From contig OY856412.1 in NCBI GenBank assembly GCA_963693085.1, forward strand, positions 1,406,828,694 to 1,406,892,693: a DNA stretch of 64,000 nt, read 5' to 3'. Position 1 is the first letter of the stretch, and each line of letters begins with the position of its first letter. Source of the DNA: Alisma plantago-aquatica (Eukaryota > Streptophyta > Magnoliopsida > Alismatales > Alismataceae). Under the pieces are notes generated by a model, which saw only the letters and a program-made list of their open reading frames with translations, had not been told where the DNA came from and did not search any database. A program made the position numbers and the translations under genes. Positions 12,580 to 24,394 of the stretch are shown piece by piece.

Positions 12580-13190
12580 ACCTTTGCCTTGTGAATTGTA
12601 GCGGGGTTCATGATTTGAACAATGTGAATTTCTCCCCATAAATCTATGCTTACTCTTATCTGCATAGTTAGTCTATCTACACAAAGCAACATAACATATA
12701 TACTATATGGTCCTTTAGCAAGTCACATGATAAAGCATATAATGAATAAGAAAAGGATTGCATAGGAAATAAAAGCAATATGGTTGAGCTTCAAAACATT
12801 GAACTTCTCTCCCCCTTTTGACAATATCAAAAAGGAAGGGGGTAGAAGAGCACATAAATGGGTCTTCTCCAAGAACAACCAAACATACAACCACAACATG
12901 CAATCTCAAAGCATACACCAAATAGAGATGAGAGAAACATACAGTCTAAGTCATAATCAAATTATGGTAAACATGGCACCAAATCATGAGATATAGTAAA
13001 TCAAAGAGTAAGTGTACAAAGGATTAAGATTACAACCCAGAAAGCATGTTCTCAGAAATAACTACAAGCCAAGATGATGAAAAACTAGATGATAAAATAG
13101 TACAGCTAAAAAAATGTGCCCAGATGTCTATAATACAAAATATCCTAGAAAGATATATATGATCAACATCTAGACTAAAAATAAGAAAAA
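12580..13190 (-). other. 3' non-coding region of element E
   Basis: Aligns with element B at 17826-18030 and 20995-21400. Around 12770-12800 it runs uninterrupted through the point where H is inserted in B (GCAATATGGTTGAGCTTC), so it is the empty-site reference for H. I see no coding sequence. Confidence 0.75.
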
Positions 13191-13493
13191 CTAAACATCT
13201 AAGCTATCTATGTCCACATCATCATCAACAGCAGCATCAGAAGTGTCTGGGTCGTAGTCATCATCTCCGTCTGAAGGTGCAGTAGAGACAGCAACATCAC
13301 CTTCATCACTAGAGGCACCAGCAAATCCATTAGATCCACCACCATCATCATCATCCTCATCATCCTCCTCATCAGCAGTCGCATCCTCCTCACTAGAAGT
13401 AGCCTCCTCATCAGCCTGGTCTAGCATTTCCTCATCAGCAACAGAACCAAAACCTCGACCGGGCCAACGGGAATTTTGCTCATCCCAAGACAT
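13191..13493 (-). pseudogene. C-terminal acidic tail of the accessory ORF, element E
   Basis: 100 codons read on the minus strand, homologous to 21404-21670 in element B; both start MSW(D/A)E and share NSRWP(G/D)RGFG. The last 75 residues are mostly Asp, Glu, Ser and Ala and end DIDSLDV. The N-terminal part is not present. In B this sequence lies between pol and the 3' LTR, the position of the extra ORF known in some SIRE-type elements. It has no recognised function; a strongly acidic low-complexity tail is all I can state. The frame is intact here although broken in B. Confidence 0.6.
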
Positions 13494-13570
13494 GCCAAGA
13501 GCATGGAGCTCATTGGCTTGTGGGAAGGAAGGAGCAGAATTGCTAAGACTTGAAAGCAGAGAGGTGTCCA

Positions 13571-16314
13571 GGGCATGTAAAATATGAAAATGTGAGAAAT
13601 GTTGTGATATGTGATATATTTGTTCTGCTAGTTCCTATCTCATGTACCTGAGATGAGGATGTGAGCCTCTTTAGGAAACCCTAAGGTGGCCATAGTCTGT
13701 TGTTGATATCTTAGGGTGGCCAGATAAACCCTAAGACAGTGGCAGTGAATCATTGACACGACAATCAGGCGTGGCGACTTCTACTTGGTGAGGTACAAGC
13801 CAAGTAGTTTCAGGGCAAAAAAATAAAAGATGACAAGCCGTGTAGATTATGACTTGAATGTTTGTTACGTTACTTGTATTGCTAGCTGATAATTTTCCAT
13901 TGCTGATTATATTTATTATTGTGGAAAATAATCATTCAGTTATAGATATTATCTATTTAATATTATGATCTGTCTTGTTGACAAGTAGTGAACATTGGGA
14001 TTTATATCCACTCTGGATATGATTTGGATTGCTTGTCATTTGATAATATGGTTTGTAGACGTGTCTTATGTGTTCTTCAGCTTCATCACTACAGGTTCTA
14101 TTCCTGGTCCGGCTGGTGGGTGTTACAAAGTTGATGTTATTGCTATGTATTGATTCAAAATGTTTAAATCTTGACTTGTTATTCATGTAGAAGGATTGTT
14201 AATCTGAATTAAGAAGTATGTACTGGTTTGTTCATAGACATGCTCTAAAAGATGTTTTAAAGTTATATTTGGTTTAAGTGATTACCTTATCTATCTTATT
14301 AGATTACCATTATAAACTGGATTTGACTAGATGTTAGGACTATCTGCTAGACTTTTCAATATCCATATAATTCTTTTAAGTTCATTATTTATATAATTTG
14401 ATGATGATGCATGTACTCAACTTGAGTGGGAGGTATCCACTCACTGGGGATCTATATGATGCTCATGGGGTTGTTTCAAATGTTTTTAGGTATAATGATA
14501 TTCAGTGAAGAGGTCATGACAAAGAATATGTAGATAGAAGAATAGTCTAGATAGATTAGAATGTCTCTGTACTCTCTCTTTCATGAGATGGGTAGTGTAT
14601 CAAATTGTTCATATATGTACTTGTATATGATGTAAATTGAACTACATGTGAGAAGTAAGATTTGGTTTAAATTTTAATGGAGTTATATATGTTCTTGTGA
14701 TAGTGTGACATTGTTAATAAGGTTTTATAAGAGTGGAAAAGGGGGGAAATTACATGTGTTTTTGCATACTGTGCCACTCGTGTTTGTCAATATAGAAATG
14801 TTTTGTTGTTTAATCAGGGATTAGTTTTAGTGTTTATATCTAATGGATGGCATTTATGCTAATCAAAAGAGAGAGCCTAACAATGATTCTTAGACCCGAA
14901 GTCACTAAAACTATCACATGTTGTTCTGTTTACTTTAAAACTGGTCCAACATGACTCTAAATAAGGGTTGCCATACAAGTAGTGATTGTGTACATTGTGA
15001 CACTTGTGGCTTATTGTAAGTGATGTAGCTGGAATCTATCACTGCAATAGAGTGATATCCTAGCCACTTGATAAGTCAGACTATGATGTACTATTTAAGG
15101 GGAATATGATGAATTAAATTTTTGTTTCCACTTCCTACTGTAATTGCATATTTTCAAATAGACCTAACTAAAAAGAAAGAAATAACACGAAGGTAAATAA
15201 TATGTAAACTCAAAATAGGAAATTAATACAATATCTACATGCAATGGAATGTGATGGATGTAATCGTAAGACTTGTGAGGTTATGAACTTTACTACAAAT
15301 GCAATGTGGAACCTAGGGGATCACACACATAACGATAAATAAAGGAATTGAAGTTTGCAATCAAATGTATGATTAGAATGGTTATGAATCATGTACATGT
15401 TGGTTTCCTATATGACCAACCGACTAAGAATGTCAGTCTTTACTAGATGTTTTGGATCAATTGGTAAATTGGTTGTCAATTGATCACCAGTTTAAGAAAC
15501 TGGGCAGTTAGTCGAATAGATAATTGATGCACATGCGAGATGTACAAACTTGAGCTAATAAATATTTTTAGACCCTAATTAACATACTCAAATACAAAAA
15601 AACACAATTTTCATACAAGCTCACATGTTGAGAGTATAGTATAGAGCAGACAAGCTAGGGGTTGATCCACATGGAGAGATAGGGGCACTATAGCTAGGCT
15701 TAATTTACGAGGTTTTTGTGGCGGAATGTAATGTTTTAAGGGTTTCACTTTGGAGATTTAAGTACACATGGTTAACAAGTAATTAAAAAGAACAACAATC
15801 AAGCCCAAGTTAACCCTACACAATTAGTGCTATCTAACTGGGCAAGAAGGCCATTACATTATGTTAGACAACTAAAGACAAACAATCAAAACTATCCTAA
15901 CAAAAGCAATCCTAATTAGCAACCAAGAAAACAACTAATTAAAGAAGGAAAGAAGAGGCAACTAGTTAAACTAAGCTAACAATTACACTAAGAAGACAAT
16001 GAGAGGGCTAAACTAGAAAAGCCTAGCACAAAAGACTAGAGACCAGATCTAACTACTGCAACAAAAGCAAACAAACATGTCTAGCACAATTATGTAGACA
16101 AATGAGTAAGAAATCTAACTATGGTAACACTATCTAAGGAAAAAAAACAATTAGATTTTTAAGCAATTGATTGTTGAAGTGGGCCAATTTAAGGTAAATG
16201 TGACTATCAACCAAATTAGGGCCATATCATGCAGCATATTCAATCAAACTGTGTTATCTGACCAAAAATCATAGTGAAGTGATGGTGAATTACTCCTATA
16301 TTACTAGTCAACCA
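13571..16314. other. Unassigned repeat-like DNA between E and B
   Basis: No ORF with a recognisable domain. Inverted repeats occur (CTCATGTACCTGAG at about 13650, CTCAACTTGAG at about 14417). A module at 14417-14490 matches the U5-side module of the large LTRs, so part of this stretch is probably a plus-oriented gypsy-type LTR with undefined ends. From 15530 on it is A-rich and featureless. Confidence 0.4.
14417..14490 (+). promoter_or_regulatory. Acceptor-like LTR module, copy 1
   Basis: The order is inverted repeat GAGTGG...CCACTC, then CACTGGGGA, then CTCAT with its A at 14465, then TGTTTTTAG|G with AG at 14488-14489, 24 bases from that A to the G. The same order and spacing recurs near 18470, 25900, 40490 and 48510. 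It fits a plant 3' splice site with branch point, but no transcript evidence is available here. Confidence 0.5.
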
Positions 16315-17760
16315 TGTTGGATCTAGGGATCTAGAGGGGGGTGAATAGAGCTTCAAAATTCTCACAAGATAAGTTAGACCTTCAAATTATATCAATCAAA
16401 ACCAATAGCTTAAGAGAAATTTGAAGTCCTAACTAAGCAAGCATAGCAAGGATGTGAGAAATTGAAACAAGCACTTGAACGAGGTGGTTTAGAGTGGTTC
16501 CACTCTCCAAACTAGGAGAGAGTGAATCCACTATCTAGAGAGGTCAACCTCTAGGACTTTGCAAGTGCTTTCCTCTATATATTCACTTATAAGAGTTACA
16601 ACACAAGACCCACCAAAGGACTTATCTATCCAATACAAAGAGTCTTCAACCTTACCAAGGACTTATCCACTTTGCAAAGAGTCTTCCACCTTCTCCAAGG
16701 ACTTACCTACTCTTGCACAAGTCTTCAGCCTTCAAGAAATTACCCACTCTTATTGGATCTTCAACATTTGCCTTCTCCTTCACCTCTTCTTCAACCTTGA
16801 AGAAGAACAACAACATCTTCACCTTCACTCAGAGTAGCATGCTTCAACCAATTCTTCTATGAGAAATGGGTAGGGAAGATGGAATTGAATGAGACCTTTA
16901 CAAACACAAGGAAGTAACTCTCTTACAACTGGCCTAACTCACTCTAAATCATGAAATGCTATGTAAATGAGAGTGAGAAAGGGGCTCAAGTAGTTGCAAC
17001 ACACTCAACTATAGCAAGGACTTAAAATATAATGAATGAGCAAACTTGAAATGAACTCCAAGGGGTCCTATTTTTAGTTGCGGGTGTTCCCTTGAGTGTG
17101 GGATCACTTAAGGGTGAAATATAGCCCTTTTTCAAGTTACAACAGATCTATTCTCGCTAAAAAAACTCTCCAATGGTTATAATCATTTTCTTTTGCATTT
17201 TTCATGCAATATATTCGGTCGAGTTTCAATAAAGATAACTCGAACGATCCACTGAGAGACAAAGCCAATTTTCAAACTATCAGTTAAGTTTGTTCTGGGA
17301 AACTCGACCGATGAGTCAAAATCAGTTTTTCTTAGTTGATCGATCGGTCGAGTTCTATGAGTGTACAACTCAATCGATCGGTCTCTCCAGAAAATCCATC
17401 ACTGGATCAGCCGATTTTCCGACTTGGTAGATAAAGAGCATGTGATAAATTTTTAAAATTGACATTTGAGTGATCAAATGTTGAAATTAAGTGTCCCTGA
17501 TTTTTTCTCATCTTAGTTACAAGCCATATCATCAATACAACTGATTAAAAAAAACATCTAAGGTCGTTTGGAGTGATTTCCCAAATTGCACACTTGCATT
17601 GCCTTTGGCTTTAACTTAAACAAGTTAGGTCTTGTATAATTTGATCCTTTTCATGTACCTAAATCCTAAAAACAATATTGAACAAACATATTAGATACAT
17701 AGGAATGGATGGTTAAGTCATTATAAAAATATGGGCAATGTATAACTCTTTCAGTCAACA
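16315..17760 (-). repeat. 3' LTR of element B
   Basis: 1446 bp. The plus strand starts TGTTGGATCTAGGG and ends GTCAACA. It pairs with 33892-35318 and has clear divergence, so it is not recent. Four degenerate inverted repeats with TCGGTCGAGTT-type arms lie at about 17215, 17280, 17343 and 17405. Confidence 0.9.
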
Positions 17761-18031
17761 TTCTCCCCTTTTTTGACAAAGACAAACCATTCCTCAATCA
17801 TATTGAAAAGGATATGTAAAATTATACCTTTGCCTTGTGAATTGTAGGGGAATTCATGATTTGAACAATGTGAATTGCTCCCCCTCAATATATGCTTACT
17901 CTTACCTACATAGTTAGTCTATCTACACAAAGCAACATGACATATACAATATGGTCCTTTAGCAAGTCACATGATAAAACATATAATGAACAAGAAAAGG
18001 ATCACATAGGCAATAAAAGCAATATGGTTGA
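17761..18031 (-). other. Purine tract and 3' non-coding region of element B
   Basis: The minus strand ends with a purine tract (AAAAAAGGGGAGAA) next to the LTR. The adjoining DNA at 17800-17850 is the uninterrupted form of the site where element A entered element E. The last five bases, GTTGA (18027-18031), are the left duplication of H. Confidence 0.8.
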
Positions 18032-18461
18032 TGTCACACCCGCATCCTAAGATTACCACTAATCATGAGATGTGGGCATGAGTTTGAGAATTATACTAAA
18101 TACAAAGTTCACTCCCATTTTTTTCTTTTTTTTTTCAAACTCTTTATTTTGTCGCATCCAATCACATAAACAAACTTTACAAGAGAATTAAACTTTGATT
18201 ACTCTAATATGATCTCAACATTAATGATTCACATCCATACATTCATTCAGTTTCTCATGCTTCCATGTACATACAACATGATAATCAGATACATTCTCTC
18301 TTATTAAGGAAACAAAGATACAAAACATCATTTACAACTCTCTCACATCTATACAAGGACCTAGAGTGATAGGGACCGACTAAACTTAACTAATATCATA
18401 CTTAACTCATGTGGTAGATCTACTTTGATGATTTGACCTTCTTCAAGTCCACATGGTTTCC

Positions 18462-18487
18462 CTAAAAATTGTGAGTAGAGGGGTGAG
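18462..18487 (-). promoter_or_regulatory. Acceptor-like LTR module, copy 2 (in H)
   Basis: On the minus strand CTCAC (complement of 18483-18487) is followed 22 bases later by ATTTTTAG|G (AG at 18463-18462). It lies about 430 bp from the U5 end of the LTR. The spacing matches the other four copies. Confidence 0.5.
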
Positions 18488-18779
18488 CCTACTCGCTCAG
18501 TGAATGAGTACTTCAAAGAAATAGTTTAAAGAACTTATATAATTACATATATATTACCAAGAACTGATATCAATTATAACAACAACAAGCTTTAAAGAGT
18601 CTACTCATTGACAATCATAAATATGGTAGGATACTCTAGATATCTACAAGAGTGAATCAATATATGAACATGCTTGATTAATCTCAAAGAGAGCTAATAA
18701 CTCAGAAACAACAAAGAATAATTTAATAACTGCACACACTTGTTTAACCTCTCATTCATCTTATTATGCCCTGAACTTA

Positions 18780-19200
18780 CATGAGGTGTACCACAACATG
18801 TGAAAGAATCGTAGCTACGATCTCACCGTACAAGGCTTAGAAGCATGTCCGGGTTCCTAAGCCTATCTCTTGAGTAAGACCCTGTCTGCAGCGGGCCTCG
18901 GCACGTCTGCCTCTCGGCGGCTAATGGGAGCAGTCGGATATATCAGACTCCACCTCTCAACATGGGTACTCAGACGGTGAGTCAAAGCCCTCAGGCCTAT
19001 TATGCATCTGTGGACCTACTAACCACTTATCACTTAACATGTTACATAGGTACCATCGGAATCCCCAGTTGGTGTTGGGTACCACACAACTGTAAGGAGT
19101 TTGTCCTACTAGTCAAGACCCCCGCACCCTACTGGTGCACTCCAGCTTTCCTCGATTTGGACTACCTCCAGTCGGGAAGTCATTTCCTCGTCATAGCACA
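18780..19200. repeat. Short inverted repeats in H
   Basis: A run of adjacent self-complementary stretches, for example CGTAGCTACG near 18812 and CTTAG...CTAAG near 18835. They differ in sequence, so this is not a simple tandem repeat. The ORF crossing it (18962-19354) shows no domain. Confidence 0.45.
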
Positions 19201-20429
19201 GGCCTCATCCTGTGAGGATTCTATAGTGTTCAGTGCATCTACATGTCTAATTCACTCTTTAATTTCACAATTCAATCATCACATCAACATATCTTTGTTC
19301 ATCTTTGTAAACCGTTCATTTTATAAACCATCTGATAACATTTACCACAACTAAACTGTTAAGCATTACCACATCTCAAACTGAGAAACATTAATATCAC
19401 AATACTTGTTTCACTGAACACCCTATCATTAGGGTTTCATTTACCTCATTCACTTATCACATAACTCGCATAAGGATTGAATACATCATAACATAATTCA
19501 ATAAGAATTGCTCTCAACAGTTCACATATAATTGAATATATATAAGAAACTGTGTAATGAACTGAACTAGGGTTTCCATGCTCTTAGTAATATATCAAGA
19601 AAACATTGATATCATCAGATGAAATCCAAGATCTTATCTAACATATATGTAATACACACACAAATAAAACAATCATTCGTAACCAAAGAGATTCAACTAG
19701 ACAAACTTCTTTATTCAATTATACAACAATTTCAGTCACAGCCAAAAATCTTAGATTTCAATATATTCATGTAACCTCTACAACTACTTTAAGAATTTTC
19801 ATTTAGATAGATTGCAATCATTTCTAATGTGATTTCATAATCTAAAATTTATCACAATAGAGAAATAATCCATTTCATATCATCTTGCAAAAGCTAGATC
19901 AAAAAGGTAACTTAGGTTTTGTACTCGCATGCTAAGAAATTGAAGATATTTGATGATTTAACTCATTTTCATGCAATCTACTATTTAAAGGAAGTATCCA
20001 CTCACCCTAAGGTGTGAAAACACCTTAAAAACATATCACGACTCTGAAAATCTCGAATCCATAGCAAGACACTAGCAAAATCCACAGTTTATTCTTCCTT
20101 TCAACCATAAACAAGGTCTGCTGAAGGTGTAATATGAAGATCAAAGGTTAAACCAAACCTCAAATTCGTTGGATTAGGGATTCTTATCAAGGGAAGCAAG
20201 GAGAAGGAGGGATCTATGGTTAAAACTACTTACCAAATCGAATCTATAACAATCCTTTTAGATTTCTATCGTTATTCACATTCTTCCCCAAAAATCACTC
20301 TATAAATCGCCCTTCAGGTCATCCTCTAGAAGTTTGGGATGATAGAGGATTGAATCACGGTTCTAACACACTTCATTTAGTTGAAAACGGATAAGTATTG
20401 CTCGAGATATGATCATTTTACGATTGGCT

Positions 20430-20605
20430 GTGTTGGGCGGTGTCGGTCGCGGTCGCGGTGTCGACGCAACGTCGGATGCGGTCCTAGCATCGTGGGTCAT
20501 GGTGTCGATGCAGCATCATGGTCGCGGTCACGATGGATTGTCAGTCGTGGTCCTAGCATCGTGGTTCGCGGTGTCGACGCAGCGTCGCGGTCGTGGTGCT
20601 CTGTA
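20430..20605. repeat. GC-rich palindromic repeat block in H
   Basis: A CpG-rich island in AT-rich DNA. A degenerate repeat with GTGTCGA(C/T)GCA and GGTCCTAGCATCGTGG occurs two to three times. The repeated palindromes are GACGCAACGTC (20463), GATGCAGCATC (20507) and GACGCAGCGTC (20576); the C/T change in one arm is matched by G/A in the other. The two overlapping ORFs here are by-products of composition. Confidence 0.65.
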
Positions 20606-20989
20606 TAAGTTTACTAAAAAAGGCATAACTCTATCATTTTAACTCCGATTTGGTTCATTCTTTTTTTGTTAGATTTGTAATTAAATTCTCTAGAATCCTA
20701 AAATATTATTTTGATAATATTATAAAATTAAAAAAATCATTCATTAATTATTTCCTCCAATGTCATTAACTCTCTTCTTGTACACATGTATGGGTTAATG
20801 CTATATTAACTCCAACTCAGATCTTTATAGTATGCTTAAGTGATGATTATGAGTTTCCCAAACAAATATTTAAGGTCATAAAAGTTAAGATAAAGAATAA
20901 CATAGAATATTACTAACAAAAGTATGTCAAGCATTAAGATTATCTTAAAACTCTAGGATTACTAACAAAGCTAGAAACGGGTTGTAATA

Positions 20990-21403
20990 GTTGAGCTTCA
21001 AAACGTTGAACTTCTCTCCCCCTTTTGACATTATCAAAAAGGAAGGGGGTAGAAGAGCACAAAAACAAGTCTTCTCCAAGCACAAGCAAACATACATCCA
21101 CAACATGCAATGTCAAAGCATACACTAAACAGATATGAGAGAAACAACCAATCTAAGTCATTATCAAAAAATGGTAAACATGACACCAACTAATGAGATA
21201 TAGTAAATCAAAGAGTATGTGTACATATGATTAAGATTCAACACAAATAGAATGTCCTCAGAAACAACTATAAGCCAGAATGATGAAAACGTGATGATAA
21301 AATAGTACAACTCAAAAAATGTTCCCAAATGTTTTAAATACAGAATAGCCTAGAAAGATATACATGATTAGCATCTAGACTAAAAACTAGAAAATATAAA
21401 CAT
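20990..21403 (-). other. Element B non-coding, right of H
   Basis: Begins with the right GTTGA duplication and continues as in element E (12790-13190). No coding signal. Confidence 0.7.
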
Positions 21404-23039
21404 CTAAGTTATATATGTCCACAGAATCATCATCAACAACATCAAAAGCATCCAGCTAGTAGTCATCATCTCCATTTGAAGGAACAGCAGAGACAACATG
21501 ATTGCCTTCATCACCAGAGGCACCATCAAAGCCATCAGAACCATCCTCATCAGCCTCCTCACCAGTAGCAGCAGCCTCCTCATCAGCTTAATATGGAATC
21601 TCCTCATCAGCAAGGAAACCAAAACCACGGTCGGGCCAACGGGAATTTTTCTCAGCCCAAGACATGCCAAGAGCATGGAGCTCATTGGCATGTGGGAAGG
21701 AAGGAGCAGAAGTACCAAGACTAGCCAGCAGGGTGGCCAAAGGGCCAACATGAAGCGACAACACTCCAAGGGTAGATCCACCAACAATGGAGGGTGTAGC
21801 AGCAGGAGCACCAAGTGGAGGGGTTGGGTAAAAGTGATCATATACATACGATGCATAGTCACCTCCTGGGTAGGACTGGTAGGTAGGATAAGGGTGTGCA
21901 CAGGATAGGTTCATGTTGGACATGATGGCACAAAGATCATGGTGCATGTGCTCCAGAACCTGAAGGTTGTATGCATGTTGATGCATCATGCAGCCCACAA
22001 GGGTTTCATTGGATACATGGAATGAGGCATGGGTAGGTCGGGTAGGCTGAGGTGGTGGAGGTGCTCGGGTGGAGGTAGAGGTAGAGGTAGAGGTACCACA
22101 TGTGGTAGAGGATGGGATAGGCACATATTTCTAAAGTATAGTCTCACTGATGCAAACTCCTTTTCGGGAAGGTTTGTAGTGCAGGTCATGGAAAAGAGAT
22201 TTTCTAGTGGCAAGCTAAAAAAGACCACAAATCAGGGTTGGGTAGGGAGGGTGGGTGCCACGGGTGTTCTTTCCTGAGTCAAAGCAGGTCATATGGTGGA
22301 GAATGTATCTTGCCCACTTGAAACCTATGTTCTTCAAGAGACAGTACATAATTACCGTATTGTTTTTTGCAATTTCAGTCTGATTTTTCTTTGGATGGAT
22401 ATTGTAGTTAACAACTAAGGAAAGTGTGTGTCTTTTGAGGTCTAAGGTAGAGGAGGGAAGGGTGCACTTATTCCTATATGGGAATTGAGGCTTCTTCAAG
22501 AACTTATGAATATCAGGGAGAGTAAGATCATACTGCTTGTAGAAGGCCTCAGGCTCAACTAGGTCAAAATAATCGGGATAGTCCTTTCTCCAAGTGTCAG
22601 TCACTTCAATACCTAAAAAGAAGATGTTCGGGGTATCCTCTAAGACTTGGAATTTCTTCCCGGCGATCACTGAAGTTAGGACTACTTGAGTATTGGGAGG
22701 TGGTATGAGTGTTTCATAATTCCATTGTAAGTTAGCATATAATTCATGAACGACTTTTGTGCTAGTTATGGAATTGTTGTAGCACAAGCGTTCGACATAC
22801 AAAGCGGAGAGGTGGTGGTCATACAACAACTCATCTACTTGATCAATGACCTCTTGTCTTCGTGGGCGTGGCTCAAACAAGACACGAAATAGAAAGGGGT
22901 TCCAAGGAAGGAGCTCCTTGTACCTATTAAGAGCCTCATTGGAGACGAAGAAAGTGTCATTAAAGGGAATCAAGCGAGAGTTGGACGAAAATGAAGGTGC
23001 ACTAGCTGGGGTGACCCTCTTTCTCCTATTGGATGCCAT
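21404..23039 (-). pseudogene. Accessory ORF of element B (3' of pol)
   Basis: Starts MASNRRKRVT at 23039 and is open for 274 codons to 22215. After a shift it continues as 22124-21588 and then a broken acidic tail to 21404. The first domain (about 240 residues) is globular and contains PWNPFLFRVLF, NYETLIPPPNT and FKWARYILHHM. It loosely resembles the plant transposon-protein domain found in extra ORFs of some retrotransposons; that assignment is tentative. A Pro/Thr/Ser-rich middle and a strongly acidic tail follow. The position between RNase H and the 3' LTR is that of the SIRE-type env-like or extra ORF, but I see no signal peptide or membrane segment. At least one frameshift and two stops break it. 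Confidence 0.6.
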
Positions 23040-23274
23040 AAAGATAAAAAAAAGAGGAGTAGGAGAGAAAAAGCTAGAGAAACATCATTGAAACCCATCC
23101 ACACACCTAGGGTTGATAGGAAGGAGGTCAAGGAAGGTCGGACTAGGTTGGGGAGAGGAAGGTTAGGCTAGGATTGAGAGCTTGAGGGAGCTAGAGGTTG
23201 GATCGGTAAATTTTTCTCTAGTTGAGAGGGAGAAAAGTCGGCTGAACCTATCTTATGTTTGCTCCAGACTAGCC

Positions 23275-23370
23275 ATTGGTCGAGTTCTGTGACTCAGAAA
23301 CTTGACTGATATGCTCTTTAAAAAAGCTCTCGACCACTGATTGGTCGAGTTGGCAACTCGATCGATGGTC
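23275..23370. repeat. Two internal TCGGTCGAGTT-type hairpins, element B
   Basis: Two degenerate inverted repeats about 65 bp apart, TGGTCGAGTTCTGTG...AACTTGACTGAT and TTGGTCGAGTTGGCAACTCGATCGAT. They lie between RNase H and the accessory ORF. Element C has a comparable pair inside its interior at 55415-55515. Confidence 0.6.
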
Positions 23371-23659
23371 AACCTGAACCAACTTTAGAAAATCTAATTT
23401 CTAGCCACTAATGAAATTTATTTTTCAAGTCCATTTTGAATTTTGAACATACTTAGGCACATATCACTCATCATTGGGTACTATTTTGCGATAAAATAAG
23501 CATTTGTGAAAAATACCCTAAAAAGGGATAAAAATAAGGCAAAAAGAACATGAAAACTTATTTTTAGCACATTAGCAAGCAATAGTGATCAAAATAAAAG
23601 TAGATCATATATGATAGATGACAACTAGCTAGAAAGCATATTAGACTCATTCAAAGTAG

Positions 23660-24394
23660 TTATGAGTAGTTTAGATCTAATAAATTTAAATTGGTCTCTA
23701 GATAGAGGTTTAGTGAAAATGTTTGCCAACTAATTTTCTGTGTCCACATGTGTGATATAGATATCCTTTTTGGCAATGTGATCATGAAGAAAATGATGGC
23801 GAACCTCTGTATTCTTATCTCTACTATGCAAGATAGGATTATATGACAAGTTAATTGCACTATATTATCACAAAAGATAGTAGAAGCATCAAAATGAATG
23901 TTAAAGTCATGAAGCATTTGCTTCATCCATAGGACCTGGGCACAACAACTCCCAGCTTCAATGTATTCAGTCTTGGTGGTTGATAATGCCACTGTGCTCT
24001 ATTTCTTAGAGAACCAAGACACCAAGCATGGTCCTAGGAGAAAGCAAGTTCCACTTGTGCACATTCTATCAATCAAGCATCCTACATAATCCACATCACT
24101 ATAAGTAGTAAGAGTAATGTCCCTTGACTTGGGATACCATAGTCTAAAATTTTGGGTTTTGGCTAAGTACCTTAAAATCCTCTTAACATGTATAAGATGT
24201 GATTTCTTAGGATTTGATTGAAATCGAGCACACAAGCCAACACTAAACATTATATCAGGTCTAGAGGTAGTAAAGTAAAGTAAACTTCCGATCATACCTC
24301 TATAGAGTTTCTCATTTACCTTCTCACCTTCTTCATCCTTATCAAGTTTGGTGGTGTTTGACATGGGTGTGTTCATTGCCTTGGTGTTCTCCAT
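23660..24394 (-). pseudogene. RT C-terminus and RNase H of element B
   Basis: 24394-23999 reads the RT thumb/connection and the RNase H start (YRGMIGSLLYFTTSRPD, RILRYLAKT, YSDVDYVGC); a stop falls after VSWFSKK. 23992-23660 continues with ALSTTKTEYIEAGSCCAQ and FCDN and then loses similarity. The Asp of YSD, the Glu of TEY and the Asp of CDN are present, but the frame is broken. Confidence 0.88.

Larger units (their letters stand above)
2660..13570 (-). mobile_element. Element E: truncated SIRE-like copia, split by element A
   Basis: Two fragments, 2660-3429 and 12580-about 13570, read in order as the 3' end of a minus-strand SIRE-like copia. The left fragment is part of an LTR plus the polypurine tract. 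The right fragment is the 3' non-coding region and the end of an acidic accessory ORF. Both align with element B (17040-18030 and 20990-21740). The LTR is cut at about 2660, so its R/U5 part is missing, and the interior is lost beyond about 13570. Element A sits between the pieces with a perfect 5-bp duplication. Confidence 0.8.
18032..20989 (-). mobile_element. Insertion H: large solo LTR, gypsy-like
   Basis: 2958 bp flanked by GTTGA (18027-18031 and 20990-20994). The empty site is seen in element E at about 12785. The plus strand begins TGTCACACCC and ends GTTGTAATA, so the minus-strand terminus TG has probably decayed to TA. No coding domain, primer-binding site or purine tract lies inside, which fits a solo LTR. 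The acceptor-like module at 18462-18487 and the GC-rich block near the right end place U3 on the right, so transcription would run leftwards. Confidence 0.8.

Noticed and set aside
13208..13411. Met/Leu-rich minus-strand ORF
   Set aside because: Shadow frame of the acidic tail at 13191-13493, whose frame is supported by the homologue in element B.
18962..19354. 130-codon ORF in H
   Set aside because: Lies in the inverted-repeat region of a solo LTR, has no domain, and no homologous ORF is visible in the other LTRs.
20381..20642. Two overlapping Arg/Gly/Val-rich ORFs
   Set aside because: By-products of the GC-rich palindromic block in H.
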